A stretch of 64,000 nt of DNA. It comes from a virus. The stretch covers positions 107,910 through 171,909 of the IMG/VR virus record IMGVR_UViG_3300045912_000789; one strand, 5' to 3'. The notes below the pieces were generated by a model, which saw nothing but the letters and a program-made list of their open reading frames with translations, had not been told where the DNA came from and ran no database searches. The position numbers and the translations under genes are program-made. Numbering within the stretch: the first letter of the stretch is position 1; each line of letters opens with the position of its first letter. Below are positions 8,843 to 18,424 of this stretch, one piece after another.

Positions 8843-10597
8843 ATGAGCCACTACGCAGAACTGGACCAGGAGATCGTCGCTCTCGGAAACGGGGCGACTT
8901 CGGGCATCTCGCGCGCCGACGCGACGGTGTTCGTCCACGCGCTGCGCAAGCTCGCCGCGCAGGGCGCGCCGGCACCGGATGCCGACCTCGCCGAGCACGC
9001 GACCGAGGTCGCGATGGGCGAGGAGGCTTCGCCCGCCGAGGCCGCGATGCACACGCAGGCCGGGGTGCCGGACGAGAGCGGCCACCTCGAAGGCGAGTTC
9101 GCCGTCCCGCTCGACCAGGTCGTCATGACCCTCGCGCAGATCGTCTCGAACAGCATGCGGCAGCACACCGCGTACTCGTTCTACGGCGAGATGATGCGAG
9201 ATCTCGGGCGCGGCGAGCTGGCCGAGCTGTTCGACGAGCAGGGCAAGGACGAGATGAAGGAGATGAAGTACTTCCTTCGTCGGATGTCCGTGCTCCACCC
9301 GGGCGGCGTGCCGATCCCGGTGGCGCCGACGCCGGAGCCCAGCGCCGACGTCTCGGTCGCACTGCGCTACCTCATCGCCGGCGAGCAGCAGGCGATCGTC
9401 CTGTTCAAGACGCTGCACTCGATGCTCGGGGACAACCCGATGAAGTACACCATCGAGCAGACGATGACAGACGCCCAGGAGCACCTCGATCGTCTCTGGC
9501 AGTACATGCCGGCGACCGAGGCTCCGAAGCAGGCCGGCGCCAAGATCGCGAGCGTCATCACGCGCATGAAGCTCGCGGCGCGCACCGGGGCAGAGACCGC
9601 GCTCGGTCAGGCACTCCAGCAGGGCGTCGAGAAGCCCACGGCGAGCAAGCAGGCGTCGCCCCAGTGGCCCTCGCCGAGCCCCGGGGCGATCCCCGTGGGG
9701 CAGCCCGGCACTGAGCCGCTCAGCACGGTCATCGGTCGCGAGGCGCTGCTCCAGCAGGCGCAGCTCATGAACGAGAACCAGGACCTGCGTGCGCGCATGG
9801 ACCAGGCCGCTCAGCAGCAGCTCATGGCGCAGCAGCAGCTCGAAAGCCTCGGCGCGGAGAACGAGAACCTCCAGATGCAGGCCATGCAGGCCAGCGATCA
9901 GGCGCAGATGGCGACCGAGCAGGCGCAGCTCTCCAGCGAGCAGGCGGCGGCGCAGGCGGACGCGAAGATGCGGCTCGCGATCCGCGTGCAGCAGCTCCGC
10001 CAGAACCTCGCCGACATCGTCTCGGCCGACCCCGTCCAGGAGGAGGGTGTCGGCTTCGGCGAGCAGGCCGGCCCCGGCAGCGTCGCGACGTCGTCGCAGC
10101 AGAACCAGATGGCCCAGCAGGCCGCCGCCATGGACCCCACCGGCGGCACCGGCGGAGCCCCCACCCAGGAGGCCGCCGAGGAACAGCAGCAGGCCGCCAA
10201 CGCGCAGCAGGAGGCTCAGCAGCAGACCGCCCAGGCCCAGCAGAAGACCAAGGCGGACAGCTCGAAGCCGAAGGGCAAGGGCGGCACGACGGTCTCCGTG
10301 AAGACCTCGGGCATGCCCTCGCTCGTCAAGAAGCCGCTCGTCGAGGCGGGTCACGCGATCGGCGAGGGCATCGGGCAGCACCTCGAACAGGCCGGCAGCG
10401 ACGCCATGCGCGGCGGGCTGAAGACGCTCAAGGAGCGCGTCCGCGCCTACGGCAAGGACCCGAAGGTCGTCGGCGGGGCTGCGCTCGCCGCCGGCGGCTA
10501 CGTCGGCGCGAAGGCGCACGGCATCAAGAAGCAGCACGAGCGCGACCGAACCCAGAAGGACATCCTGAAGGCCGTCCAGTCGATGGCGAACCGCTGA
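8843..10597 (+). CDS. Virion-module protein with degenerate bacterioferritin-like domain
   Basis: 584 residues. Residues about 97-222 align with the four-helix bundle of E. coli bacterioferritin recalled from memory; the first 45 residues align without a gap and share DEMK plus Asn, Tyr, Met, Gly and Leu landmarks. Of the six di-iron ligands, the counterparts of E51, E94 and H130 remain (E137, E181, H214), while E18, H54 and E127 are Ser104, Glu140 and Ala211. Iron oxidation is therefore doubtful; a structural use is more likely. Residues 250-470 are a Gln/Ala-rich coiled coil, then Lys-rich and Gly/Ala-rich segments (GGAALAAGGYVGAKAHG). K-I-A-S occurs at 234. The context is structural; the protein may be internal or ejected. 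Confidence 0.68.
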   Translation: MSHYAELDQEIVALGNGATSGISRADATVFVHALRKLAAQGAPAPDADLAEHATEVAMGEEASPAEAAMHTQAGVPDESGHLEGEFAVPLDQVVMTLAQIVSNSMRQHTAYSFYGEMMRDLGRGELAELFDEQGKDEMKEMKYFLRRMSVLHPGGVPIPVAPTPEPSADVSVALRYLIAGEQQAIVLFKTLHSMLGDNPMKYTIEQTMTDAQEHLDRLWQYMPATEAPKQAGAKIASVITRMKLAARTGAETALGQALQQGVEKPTASKQASPQWPSPSPGAIPVGQPGTEPLSTVIGREALLQQAQLMNENQDLRARMDQAAQQQLMAQQQLESLGAENENLQMQAMQASDQAQMATEQAQLSSEQAAAQADAKMRLAIRVQQLRQNLADIVSADPVQEEGVGFGEQAGPGSVATSSQQNQMAQQAAAMDPTGGTGGAPTQEAAEEQQQAANAQQEAQQQTAQAQQKTKADSSKPKGKGGTTVSVKTSGMPSLVKKPLVEAGHAIGEGIGQHLEQAGSDAMRGGLKTLKERVRAYGKDPKVVGGAALAAGGYVGAKAHGIKKQHERDRTQKDILKAVQSMANR

Positions 10598-10608
10598 AGG
10601 AGACGATC

Positions 10609-12420
10609 ATGAGCCACGTCAACGATCTGGAGGACTTCGTCAACGATCTCTCCGCCCCGGTGAAGATCGCGGAGACGGACCTCGACAACCTCAGCCTCCC
10701 CGAGCTGGAGGCCCTCATGGGTCTCGATCTCACGGAGGACAACGAGAAGGTCGCGTACCTCAACGCCTGCGTGAAGAGCGCGTACGGCGACGACCGGTAC
10801 GGGTCCTGGCTCGATCAGTTCGCCGGCTCGCCGCTGCACGCGAAGGCCCTCCAGCTCTGCGAGGAGGAGCTGGGTCTGGAGCAGGAGCGGCTCCAGCGTC
10901 GGATCGAGCGGCAGGAGCAGAACCAGGGCGACGACGACATCTGGACGCGGCAGGACATGCTGCGACTCCAGAAGGACATGCTCATGCTGGAGCTGCACAA
11001 GTCGAAGGCCGGTCCCGGAGGCGGCAAGGACCCGACGATGCAGCCCCAGGCCGGCGCGGGGCCCGCGGCCGAGGCGCCCCCGAAGCCGGGCAAGACCACC
11101 CCGCCCAAGGAGGGCAAGACCGCCTCGGACGTCCAGACGGTCGGCCAGATCAACAACGGAGACCCGGCCCAGCCGTCGTGGCCTCGCGCCTCGCTCGGCG
11201 TGGACGCGGCGGGTCGGCGGGCGACCCCCGAGGAGGAAGCCGCCCAGGGGCGCGCCGACACCCACGTGCAGCACCGTGATCCCGTCACGAAGTCGGCGGG
11301 CGCGGCGACGCAGCTCGGCGAGGCCGTGATGAAGCGCATCGATCGCGCGCCGGGCGCCGTCCAGCGCGGGGTCGGGATGCTCCACAACGTCGGCGCTCGG
11401 CTGGGCGCGAAGTCCACCGAGAGCGCGGTCGGGCGCGGCATCATGGCGGCCGGCGGGGCTGCGGCGGGAGCAGGTGCGCTCGGTGCCGGGGCACTCGCCT
11501 CGCGCAAGAAGGAGTCCAGCGATCTCACAACTTCGGAGCGCGAGGACCTCAAGAAGAAGCAGTTCGCGCTGCCGGAGAAGAGGAAGTACCCGATCCCCGA
11601 CGAGGCCCATGCCCGCAACGCGCTCGCTCGCGCGGCACAGTTCGCTTCGCCCGAGGAGCAGAAGCGCATCCGGGCGGCCGTCGATCGGAAGTTCCCCGGC
11701 ATCCAGCTCACCAGCGCCAGCAAGCCGGCGAAGCCCACGGTCGGTCTGCACCACGTGCCCGACAGCAAGAAGGAGTCCTCGCTCCTCGCGGCCGTGGGGG
11801 GCCACCGCGGCCTCCCTTTCGGCGATGAGGGCAAGATCGCGAGCGTCATGAGCACGCTCGCGATGGATGCCGGGTCGCAGGCGAAGCACCTCGCGCGCAT
11901 GGGGTCCTACGCCCGCAACGTGCAGAAGGTCCCGCACGCCGTGGTCGCCGCTCGCAACGCGGAGATGCGTGCGTTCACCCCGAAGGCGCTCCCGACGGCC
12001 GCCGCGGCAGCCACCCACACCCCGCCCCCGGTCGCAGTGACGGTGGCCAAGAAGAAGACCCCCACGCAGGCGATCGACCCGATGGCGCTGTCGCGTCATC
12101 TCGCCCAGACCAACCCCCAGCAGGCCATCCAGGCCGGGCGGCAGTTCGGGGCGCCGGTGGTCGGCAACGCGGCGGTGCTCGATCAGCTCTCGCAGATGAG
12201 TTTCGGCAAGCTCAGCGTGAGCAAGAGCTGGATCACTCGCGTCATCCGGCGGGCGAAGGCCACCAAGCTGCGGGTTCGGGACTCCGCTCAGAAGCATGAG
12301 GCAGCGTGGTGGGATCACCGCGTGAAGGGGACCGAACTCACGGACGCGGCCAAGAAGCGCGGCTTGGCTGCTGACGAGCTAGCCGACAAGTTCAAGAGCA
12401 TGAAGGGAGCCATGAGCTGA
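10609..12420 (+). CDS. Large virion-module protein, unknown, with Gly/Ala helix
   Basis: 603 residues, SD AAGGAGA. The N-terminal 140 residues are helical and charged (EEELGLEQERLQRRIERQEQ). A Pro/Lys/Gly linker with K-T-A-S follows, then a Gly/Ala-rich hydrophobic helix at nt 11443-11505 ending ALASRKKE, a second K-I-A-S (GKIASVM), and a basic C-terminus. Architecture matches the other K-x-A-S and Gly/Ala-helix proteins of this module. Likely internal/ejected or minor head protein; not assigned to a family. Confidence 0.66.
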   Translation: MSHVNDLEDFVNDLSAPVKIAETDLDNLSLPELEALMGLDLTEDNEKVAYLNACVKSAYGDDRYGSWLDQFAGSPLHAKALQLCEEELGLEQERLQRRIERQEQNQGDDDIWTRQDMLRLQKDMLMLELHKSKAGPGGGKDPTMQPQAGAGPAAEAPPKPGKTTPPKEGKTASDVQTVGQINNGDPAQPSWPRASLGVDAAGRRATPEEEAAQGRADTHVQHRDPVTKSAGAATQLGEAVMKRIDRAPGAVQRGVGMLHNVGARLGAKSTESAVGRGIMAAGGAAAGAGALGAGALASRKKESSDLTTSEREDLKKKQFALPEKRKYPIPDEAHARNALARAAQFASPEEQKRIRAAVDRKFPGIQLTSASKPAKPTVGLHHVPDSKKESSLLAAVGGHRGLPFGDEGKIASVMSTLAMDAGSQAKHLARMGSYARNVQKVPHAVVAARNAEMRAFTPKALPTAAAAATHTPPPVAVTVAKKKTPTQAIDPMALSRHLAQTNPQQAIQAGRQFGAPVVGNAAVLDQLSQMSFGKLSVSKSWITRVIRRAKATKLRVRDSAQKHEAAWWDHRVKGTELTDAAKKRGLAADELADKFKSMKGAMS

Positions 12421-13331
12421 TGCTGCCCATCGAACGGCTCCGGGTGCGAAGCCTGGACGTGGACTCGAACGAGGTCACGTGGGGGATCGCAGGATCTTCC
12501 ATGGAGGACGCGCTCGACTACACGTTCCAGGTCTTCCGCTCGGAGTCGCCCGAGGGCCCGTTCGAGCCGATCACGCAGACGTTCGAGGACCGCTACATCT
12601 TCGTCGACCGGCGTCTCCCCGCCGGCGACAAGTTCCGCCAGATCTGGTACCGGCTGCGCGTCACGAAGAAGGGTGGCCAGACGCCGGTCTTCGAGGACTT
12701 CGGCCCGGTCTGCCGACAGGCCGAGCCCGATCTCGTCGCGAACTACATCCGCCGCATGGAGCTGACGCTGTTCACGCAGGCGACGGCGCGGCTCTGCTGG
12801 CTGTTCAAGCGGCGGACGTTCGGAGCCCGCTGCCCGTCGTGCTGGGATCCGGTGAGCGGCAAGAAGGCTCGGGCGAACTGCCTGACCTGCTACCAGACCG
12901 GCTTCCTCCGAGGCTACCTCAACCCCATCGAGGTCTGGATCCAGATCGATCCGGCCGCGAAGGCCCAGCAGAACCAGGGCCAGCAGGCCGCTCAGCACAC
13001 CGCGACCACCGCCCGAACGTCGTTCTACCCGAACATCGTGCCGGGCGACGTGATCGTCGAGGCCGAGAACAAGCGCTGGCGCGTCGACAAGGTCACCCAG
13101 TCGGAGCGCCTTCGTACCCCGATCAAGCAGGAGCTGGTGCTCCTTCAGATCAACGACACCGACATCGAGTACAAGCTCCCGATCAACCTGGACGAGGCGC
13201 TGCGCGACATCCAGCCGTCGCCGCCTCGGATGTTCACGAACCCCACGGACATCCAGTCGTCGATCGACGAGCGTACCCCCGACGTCTTCGCGAACTACCG
13301 CACGTACCCGCGCGGTCCCCTGGAGGAGTGA
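12420..13331 (+). CDS. Virion protein with Fn3-like N-terminus and CxxC zinc ribbon
   Basis: 303 residues; its ATG overlaps the previous stop (TGATG). Residues 1-90 have the strand pattern of a fibronectin type III-like domain (VTWG, then YTFQVFRSESPEGPFEPI, then WYRLRV). Residues about 135-165 hold two CxxC pairs (CPSC and CLTC followed by YQTGF), a probable zinc ribbon. The rest is beta-rich. Proteins with a similar ribbon are found in the neck/head-tail region of some myoviruses, which fits this location. Assigned as a structural connector candidate; the exact role is unknown. Confidence 0.62.
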   Translation: MLPIERLRVRSLDVDSNEVTWGIAGSSMEDALDYTFQVFRSESPEGPFEPITQTFEDRYIFVDRRLPAGDKFRQIWYRLRVTKKGGQTPVFEDFGPVCRQAEPDLVANYIRRMELTLFTQATARLCWLFKRRTFGARCPSCWDPVSGKKARANCLTCYQTGFLRGYLNPIEVWIQIDPAAKAQQNQGQQAAQHTATTARTSFYPNIVPGDVIVEAENKRWRVDKVTQSERLRTPIKQELVLLQINDTDIEYKLPINLDEALRDIQPSPPRMFTNPTDIQSSIDERTPDVFANYRTYPRGPLEE

Positions 13332-13921
13332 TGCGATCCGAAGCACCGAGCGAGAAGAGCTACCACCGCGCCATCCACCGGCGCGACGTCGCCGAGGGCG
13401 CGGCCAAGGGCGGGCTCGTCGGGGCGGTCGCCGGGGCCGGCCTGAAGCGCCTGGGCCACAAGGCGGGCCCGCTCGCCGGCGCGGCCCTGGGAACCCTCGT
13501 GGGCGGGGGAGCTGGGCATCTGAAGGGCAGGGAGCGTACGCTTCGGGACACGACCACCCAGGAGCGTCAGCACATGCGCACCGAAGCACGAACGAAGAAG
13601 AGCAGCGTCGAGGACGCCTTCATGCAGGGCTTCGAGGACGGGATGGCGAAGGAGGCCGTCCTGCCCGCGCTCGCGGCGGTCGGTGCACGCGTCGCGCCCA
13701 TGCTCGCGCGGGCGACGCCGATGCTGGCGAACCTCGGGCGCTCGCTCGTGGGCGGCGGCATGCGTGCGGCGAACGCCGTGGGCATGGGCCAGATGGCGAC
13801 CGATCTCGTCCGCAAGGGCGTCCGCTCGTCGCCGAACTTCATGCGCAACGCCGGCATCGCCGGCATCGGTGCGGGCGCGGCCGGGCTCGCCGGCGCCGGG
13901 TACATGGCAGGACGAAGCTGA
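13331..13921 (+). CDS. Glycine-zipper membrane-active virion protein candidate
   Basis: 196 residues, coupled to both neighbours by TGATG overlaps. Two long Gly/Ala hydrophobic segments are visible: residues about 24-62, with repeated G-x3-G spacing like a glycine-zipper hairpin, and the extreme C-terminus ending GAGYMAGRS. Between them is an acidic motif FMQGFEDGMAKEA. Small zipper proteins in a structural operon may form part of a DNA-translocation channel or an ejected protein, but that is inference. Confidence 0.6.
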   Translation: MRSEAPSEKSYHRAIHRRDVAEGAAKGGLVGAVAGAGLKRLGHKAGPLAGAALGTLVGGGAGHLKGRERTLRDTTTQERQHMRTEARTKKSSVEDAFMQGFEDGMAKEAVLPALAAVGARVAPMLARATPMLANLGRSLVGGGMRAANAVGMGQMATDLVRKGVRSSPNFMRNAGIAGIGAGAAGLAGAGYMAGRS

Positions 13922-14478
13922 TGGATCCGGTCTTCGACACGTTCGGGGAGAAGGTCGCGGCGCTCACCCCCATGGTGCGCCCCGGCCTCCTCGAACGTTC
14001 GCAGTTCAAGCTGATGCGGACCCGGGCGCCGAGCGCGCCCCGGGCTCCGATGCCCGGCACCTTCGGGATCTCGACGAAGACCGCCGTCGGGGTCGACGAC
14101 ATCAGCACTGTCGTCCACGAGGATCCACTGCCCTCGACGCACAAGGGCCTCGCTCGGAAGAAGACGGCCATGGTCCACCCGTCGATGCAGGCGCCGTCCG
14201 AGACGATGACCCGCGAGAAGTGGAAGCAGACGTTCAAGGACGTCCCGATCTCCATCCTCGCCGGCGGCGTGGGCTACGGCATCGGCCGGACGCTCGCCGA
14301 GGTGATCGGCGAGAAGACCGTCGGCAAGATCATGGTCGAGGGTGGTGGCACGCTGAACGCCACGATGCGACCTGGGTGGGTGAAGGCCATGCCGTTCGTG
14401 ACGGCAGCCCTCACTGCCGGCGGCGCGTACGCCGGCAGCCGGCTCCGCGAGGGGCTGAAGAAGCGGAGGGAGGGGTGA
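13921..14478 (+). CDS. Small virion-module protein with two hydrophobic Gly-rich segments
   Basis: 185 residues. The N-terminal half is polar and proline-rich with K-x-A units (EKVAAL, TKTAVG, KKTAMV). The C-terminal half has two Gly/Ala hydrophobic segments (ISILAGGVGYGIGRTLAEVI and TAALTAGGAYAGSRL) and a basic tail. Overlaps at both ends indicate one operon. Not recognised. Confidence 0.6.
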   Translation: MDPVFDTFGEKVAALTPMVRPGLLERSQFKLMRTRAPSAPRAPMPGTFGISTKTAVGVDDISTVVHEDPLPSTHKGLARKKTAMVHPSMQAPSETMTREKWKQTFKDVPISILAGGVGYGIGRTLAEVIGEKTVGKIMVEGGGTLNATMRPGWVKAMPFVTAALTAGGAYAGSRLREGLKKRREG

Positions 14479-15299
14479 GCGCGACGACCCCCACGACTCC
14501 CGAAGGACCGCTCGTCGGACGAGGCGTCTTCGCTCCGTCTTTCGAGGTCGTGCGCCATGTGATCTCGTTCCTGAAGTGGCGCTTCTCGAAGTTGCCGCAG
14601 GGTGCCTACCGCTACGATGCCGACGCGGAGGGGCCCGAGCAGAAGAACAGCGAGATCTACATCGGCGCGGACACACCGTACCGTCCGGAGTCGATGGGCA
14701 AGCGCCCCGCGATCACGGTGCTGCGCTCGCAGCTCGTGGGGGCCGGCGTCGGACTGGGCGACCTCGCTTTCGTGGATCTCGCGACCGGGGCCAAGGTCCG
14801 CATGGACATGTACCCCACGAACATCATGATCAACGTGCTCAGCACGGAGCCGGTCGAGGCCGAGGGGATCGCCTGGTTCATCCTCCGCGAGATCTCGGCG
14901 TTCCGCGACGAGATCTGCAAGGAGTCGAAGGGCCTGATCCTCTACATGGGGACCAGGCCGATGGTGTCCCCGCCGTCGCCGGCGGGATCGCTCGTCGACT
15001 CCCCCGAGGTGGAATGGACGGCCGTCGTGCTGTCCTACCCCTGCTACATCCAGGAGCAGGTCACGATGCTGCCGCTCAACCGGCCGATCGTGCAGGGAAT
15101 CGACGTCACCGCAACCACCAGCCCTCCGGCCGCTCCCGTCGAGCCGGCGGTTCAACTACAGGGGACGGCGGTACTTCAGCCGCCCCAGACGGGCTCGGAC
15201 CGCGCTGCTGCAACGGGTGCTGGCGCGGATCTTCCACAGACGGGCCAAGACGAGGCACAATACAGCGAGCCTCTGACGGTCAAGATCCAGACCCGCTAA
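14475..15299 (+). CDS. Probable neck or tail-terminator protein
   Basis: 274 residues from a GTG that overlaps the previous stop by 4 nt (GTGA); this start removes the long out-of-register extension upstream. The first 200 residues are a mixed alpha/beta domain (HVISFLKWRFSKLPQGAYRY near the start), and the last 60 are a Pro/Ala/Thr/Gln-rich tail. The place directly before the sheath gene is where tail-terminator or neck proteins usually sit in myovirus operons. Role inferred from order only. Confidence 0.6.
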   Translation: MSATTPTTPEGPLVGRGVFAPSFEVVRHVISFLKWRFSKLPQGAYRYDADAEGPEQKNSEIYIGADTPYRPESMGKRPAITVLRSQLVGAGVGLGDLAFVDLATGAKVRMDMYPTNIMINVLSTEPVEAEGIAWFILREISAFRDEICKESKGLILYMGTRPMVSPPSPAGSLVDSPEVEWTAVVLSYPCYIQEQVTMLPLNRPIVQGIDVTATTSPPAAPVEPAVQLQGTAVLQPPQTGSDRAAATGAGADLPQTGQDEAQYSEPLTVKIQTR

Positions 15300-15311
15300 G
15301 GAGAACAGCAC

Positions 15312-18300
15312 ATGGCCAGCCCCACCATCGAGAGGCCCAGCGTCCAGGTCATCCAGGAGTTCCGGACCGTCAGCCCGACCATCCTCGTCCCCACGATGCC
15401 CGCGTGCGTCATGGGTCCGTGCGTCCAGGTCGTGGAGGCGGTGCAGGACGACGGGAGCCTGAACCCCGAGGCCCGCATCGCGCTCCCCGCGCGCATCCCC
15501 TTCGCCTTCGTGTCGTCGCCGTTCGAGTACGCGGCCATCGGCACCGACGCGCTGGAGGTCAGCGTCAACAACGCCGCGGCGGAGCAGGTCGTGTTCCCGA
15601 CCGGCCCGAACCTCACGGTCGATCAGGTCGCCGACGCGATCAACGAGGAGGCCATCCCCGGCCTCCTCGCGGTGGTGGAGACGAGCGGCACGCAGAAGCG
15701 CGTCGTCATCTACACGACCGTGACCGGCGAGAACGCCTCGCTGGAGATCGGCGCGGGCACCCACGCCGACGTCATCGCGGCCTTCGGGATCACCCGTGGG
15801 TACCGGAACGTCGGTGCGTCCGGCTACAACAACTACTGGGCGCTACGCCTGGGCAAGCCGGACTACCCCGATCCGCGCGACATCATCGACGAGGTCACGA
15901 TCGACTTCGACACCGTCCGCCTGTTCATCAACGACGGGTCGGGCACGGTGCGCGAGGCGCTGCGCACCGAGTCGTTCCTCGACGGCGCGACGGCGGCGGT
16001 GACCGTCCAGGACGACGGCGACGGGGACAACCTCTCGCCGTACCTGAACTTCGCCGGCGCGGTCTTCCACGACAAGCCGGCGCAGCTCGTCGGCACGGTC
16101 GACTGGACGACCCTCACCTACCCCGGCGACTTCGGCGTGCTCACGCTGGAGATCATCATCAACGGCGTGACCGTGGTGGTGACCTTCGCCAACCCGGCCG
16201 ACGCCACCGCGGCGGCGCTGGCCATCAACACCGCGCTCGGCGTCAACGGCACCTGCGTGCTGAACGGCTCGAACCAGCCGGTCATCACGTCGGCGATCAC
16301 CGGCGCCGGTTCGTCGGTCGAGATCGGCGCCGCCGGCACCATCAACGAGGCGACCATCGGCCTGGCGGTGGGCTCGTACGCGGCGGGCCGCCCGAGCCGT
16401 GCCCGTGCGCAGGGCATCACCGACCTCACGGCGGTGGTCTACGCGTCGGACGTGCAGGGCCGCGTGCTCCGCATGAGCGTCGACGGCGAGCAGTTCCAGC
16501 AGCTCGTGATGCCGGTGACCGTCGTCTCCGCGGCGACGCTCGTCTCGGCGATCAACGCGCTCTGGGGCAACATCGCGAGCCTCAACGGCGCGAACCGGCT
16601 TGTGCTCCGCAGCCTGGCCACCTTCGGTGGTCGGGAGTCGGAGATCCGGGTCGACAAGACCGCGTCGGACGCCACGCTCCTCACGGCCATCGGCCTCACC
16701 GGCGTCAGCGCGCCGTTCCAGACCGTGAGCGTCGTCTACGGCAACGCTTTCTCGCCGCTCGTCGGCGACGAGGTGTGGGTCAACGGCGTGCGCGTCGGCG
16801 AGATCACGGAGGTGCCGGCGACCCCGGACAACCGCCTCCGCCTCAGCGCCGAGCAGCTCCTGACCTACACCGGGTCGTCCTGGATGATCGTGGCGAAGGG
16901 CCTCGACAACAGCGCGGCCACGGCGACGCGGCCCTCCAGCGATCTCCGGGTCGACGTGACCTCGGGGGCGGTGCGGACGAAGCACAACCTCTTCCGCGAG
17001 TCGAACGGCACGCCGACGAACGTCGGGCCGCTCGCGACGTACCTGGCGTACAACGCGCTCCGCAAGGACGTGTCGCCCGCCGGCACGGACTTCAACCTCC
17101 TCCGCTTCGGCACCACGACCGATCTGGAGGCCGCGCTCGCACCGCTCGACACGCAGAACCCGCTCGGGCTCGGGATGTACTTCGCCCTCCTCAACGCCCC
17201 CGGCGTCGAGGTGACGGGCCTGGGCGTCGACGAGACCAGCGACACCGAGCCCGAGGGCTCGCTGGCGAGCTACGTGCGCGCCTTCGAGTACCTGGAGTCG
17301 AAGGACGTCTACGGCATCGCGCCGCTCACGCACGCGAACGCCGTGGGCCAGGTCGGCCAGGTGCACGTCGACGAGCTGTCCAAGCCGGAGAACGGCCTGG
17401 AGCGCATCGTCATCCTCAACCCCTCGCGCCCGACGCGGAAGGCGGACACCCTCGTGGCCTCGGCCGCGACGGCGAACGTCGCCGGCCCGCCGACGAACGT
17501 CGTGAACACCGGCATCGCCGATCTCCAGGCGAAGCTGGCGGCGCTCGGCAAGCCCGGGCCCACCTACGTCGAGGCGGACGGCGTCTACCTCAAGTTCGAG
17601 GACGACGAGAACCTCTACCTCATCGAGTCGGTGAGCGGTCCGAACGCGACCGTCAACGACGGCCCGCTGAGCGCGAGCAACACGCTGTTCAAGGACGGCG
17701 GGGGCTCGCCCCTCTTCACCACGGCGATCGTCGATCGCCCGGTGTCGGTCTTCATCCTCGGCGGCAGCCTCGGCAGCCGCACGGACGAGGCCGACGCCTA
17801 TGCCGCCATCGCCCGCGGCTACCTCGACCGCCGCGTCATCTGCACGGCGCCCGACACCGCGAAGGCGTCGATCGACGGGCTGGAGACCCAGCTCGCCGGC
17901 TACTACCTCGCGGCGGCGCTCGCCGGCAAGATGTCGGCGGTCTCGCCGAGCCAGCCGCTCACGAACGAGACGCTCGCGGGCTTCACCGGGGTCATCGGGT
18001 CGCAGGACCGCTACTCCGAGATGCAGCTCAAGATCCTCTCGGGCGGTGGGCTCTGGGTCTTCTACCAGGAGGCCGACGGGCAGCCGGTGAAGACCCGCCA
18101 CCAGCTCACGACCGACATGACGTCGATCGAGAAGCGAGAGACCAGCATCACGCGGGCGCTCGACTTCACGGCGAAGTTCATCCGGGCGGGGCTCAAGAAC
18201 TTCATCGGGCGCTTCAACATCACCCAGAACGTCCAGGACGCGATCTCGATCGTCATCGACGGCCTCGCCGCGTTCCTGATCCGTCAGGGCGTGCTGAAGA

Positions 18301-18416
18301 GCTTCGAGGTCAACGCCATCCGGCAGTCGGCCTCCGCGCCCGACACGCTGGAGATCGACGTCACCGTCGGGGTGCTCTACCCGCTCAACTACATCAAGAT
18401 CACCCTGGTGATCTGA
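15312..18416 (+). CDS. Contractile tail sheath protein
   Basis: 1034 residues, SD AAGGAGAA. The C-terminal 150 residues follow the sheath family pattern: a helix around FTAKFIRAGLKNFIGRFN, a helix with FLIRQGVLKSFEV, and a final strand pair ending GVLYPLNYIKITLVI that would make the inter-subunit mesh. The N-terminus (SPTIERPSVQVIQEF) also fits a sheath arm. The protein is about twice the size of typical sheaths; the middle (residues 200-600) is beta-rich and probably holds surface-exposed insert domains. The tube gene follows two genes later, as in other contractile tails. The presence of a sheath sets the virion type as myovirus. Confidence 0.88.
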   Translation: MASPTIERPSVQVIQEFRTVSPTILVPTMPACVMGPCVQVVEAVQDDGSLNPEARIALPARIPFAFVSSPFEYAAIGTDALEVSVNNAAAEQVVFPTGPNLTVDQVADAINEEAIPGLLAVVETSGTQKRVVIYTTVTGENASLEIGAGTHADVIAAFGITRGYRNVGASGYNNYWALRLGKPDYPDPRDIIDEVTIDFDTVRLFINDGSGTVREALRTESFLDGATAAVTVQDDGDGDNLSPYLNFAGAVFHDKPAQLVGTVDWTTLTYPGDFGVLTLEIIINGVTVVVTFANPADATAAALAINTALGVNGTCVLNGSNQPVITSAITGAGSSVEIGAAGTINEATIGLAVGSYAAGRPSRARAQGITDLTAVVYASDVQGRVLRMSVDGEQFQQLVMPVTVVSAATLVSAINALWGNIASLNGANRLVLRSLATFGGRESEIRVDKTASDATLLTAIGLTGVSAPFQTVSVVYGNAFSPLVGDEVWVNGVRVGEITEVPATPDNRLRLSAEQLLTYTGSSWMIVAKGLDNSAATATRPSSDLRVDVTSGAVRTKHNLFRESNGTPTNVGPLATYLAYNALRKDVSPAGTDFNLLRFGTTTDLEAALAPLDTQNPLGLGMYFALLNAPGVEVTGLGVDETSDTEPEGSLASYVRAFEYLESKDVYGIAPLTHANAVGQVGQVHVDELSKPENGLERIVILNPSRPTRKADTLVASAATANVAGPPTNVVNTGIADLQAKLAALGKPGPTYVEADGVYLKFEDDENLYLIESVSGPNATVNDGPLSASNTLFKDGGGSPLFTTAIVDRPVSVFILGGSLGSRTDEADAYAAIARGYLDRRVICTAPDTAKASIDGLETQLAGYYLAAALAGKMSAVSPSQPLTNETLAGFTGVIGSQDRYSEMQLKILSGGGLWVFYQEADGQPVKTRHQLTTDMTSIEKRETSITRALDFTAKFIRAGLKNFIGRFNITQNVQDAISIVIDGLAAFLIRQGVLKSFEVNAIRQSASAPDTLEIDVTVGVLYPLNYIKITLVI

Positions 18417-18424
18417 GGTACGCC

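Noticed and set aside
8816-12318. Minus-strand open frames of 573 and 606 codons
   Set aside because: Same artefact, opposite the ferritin-like and following virion genes.
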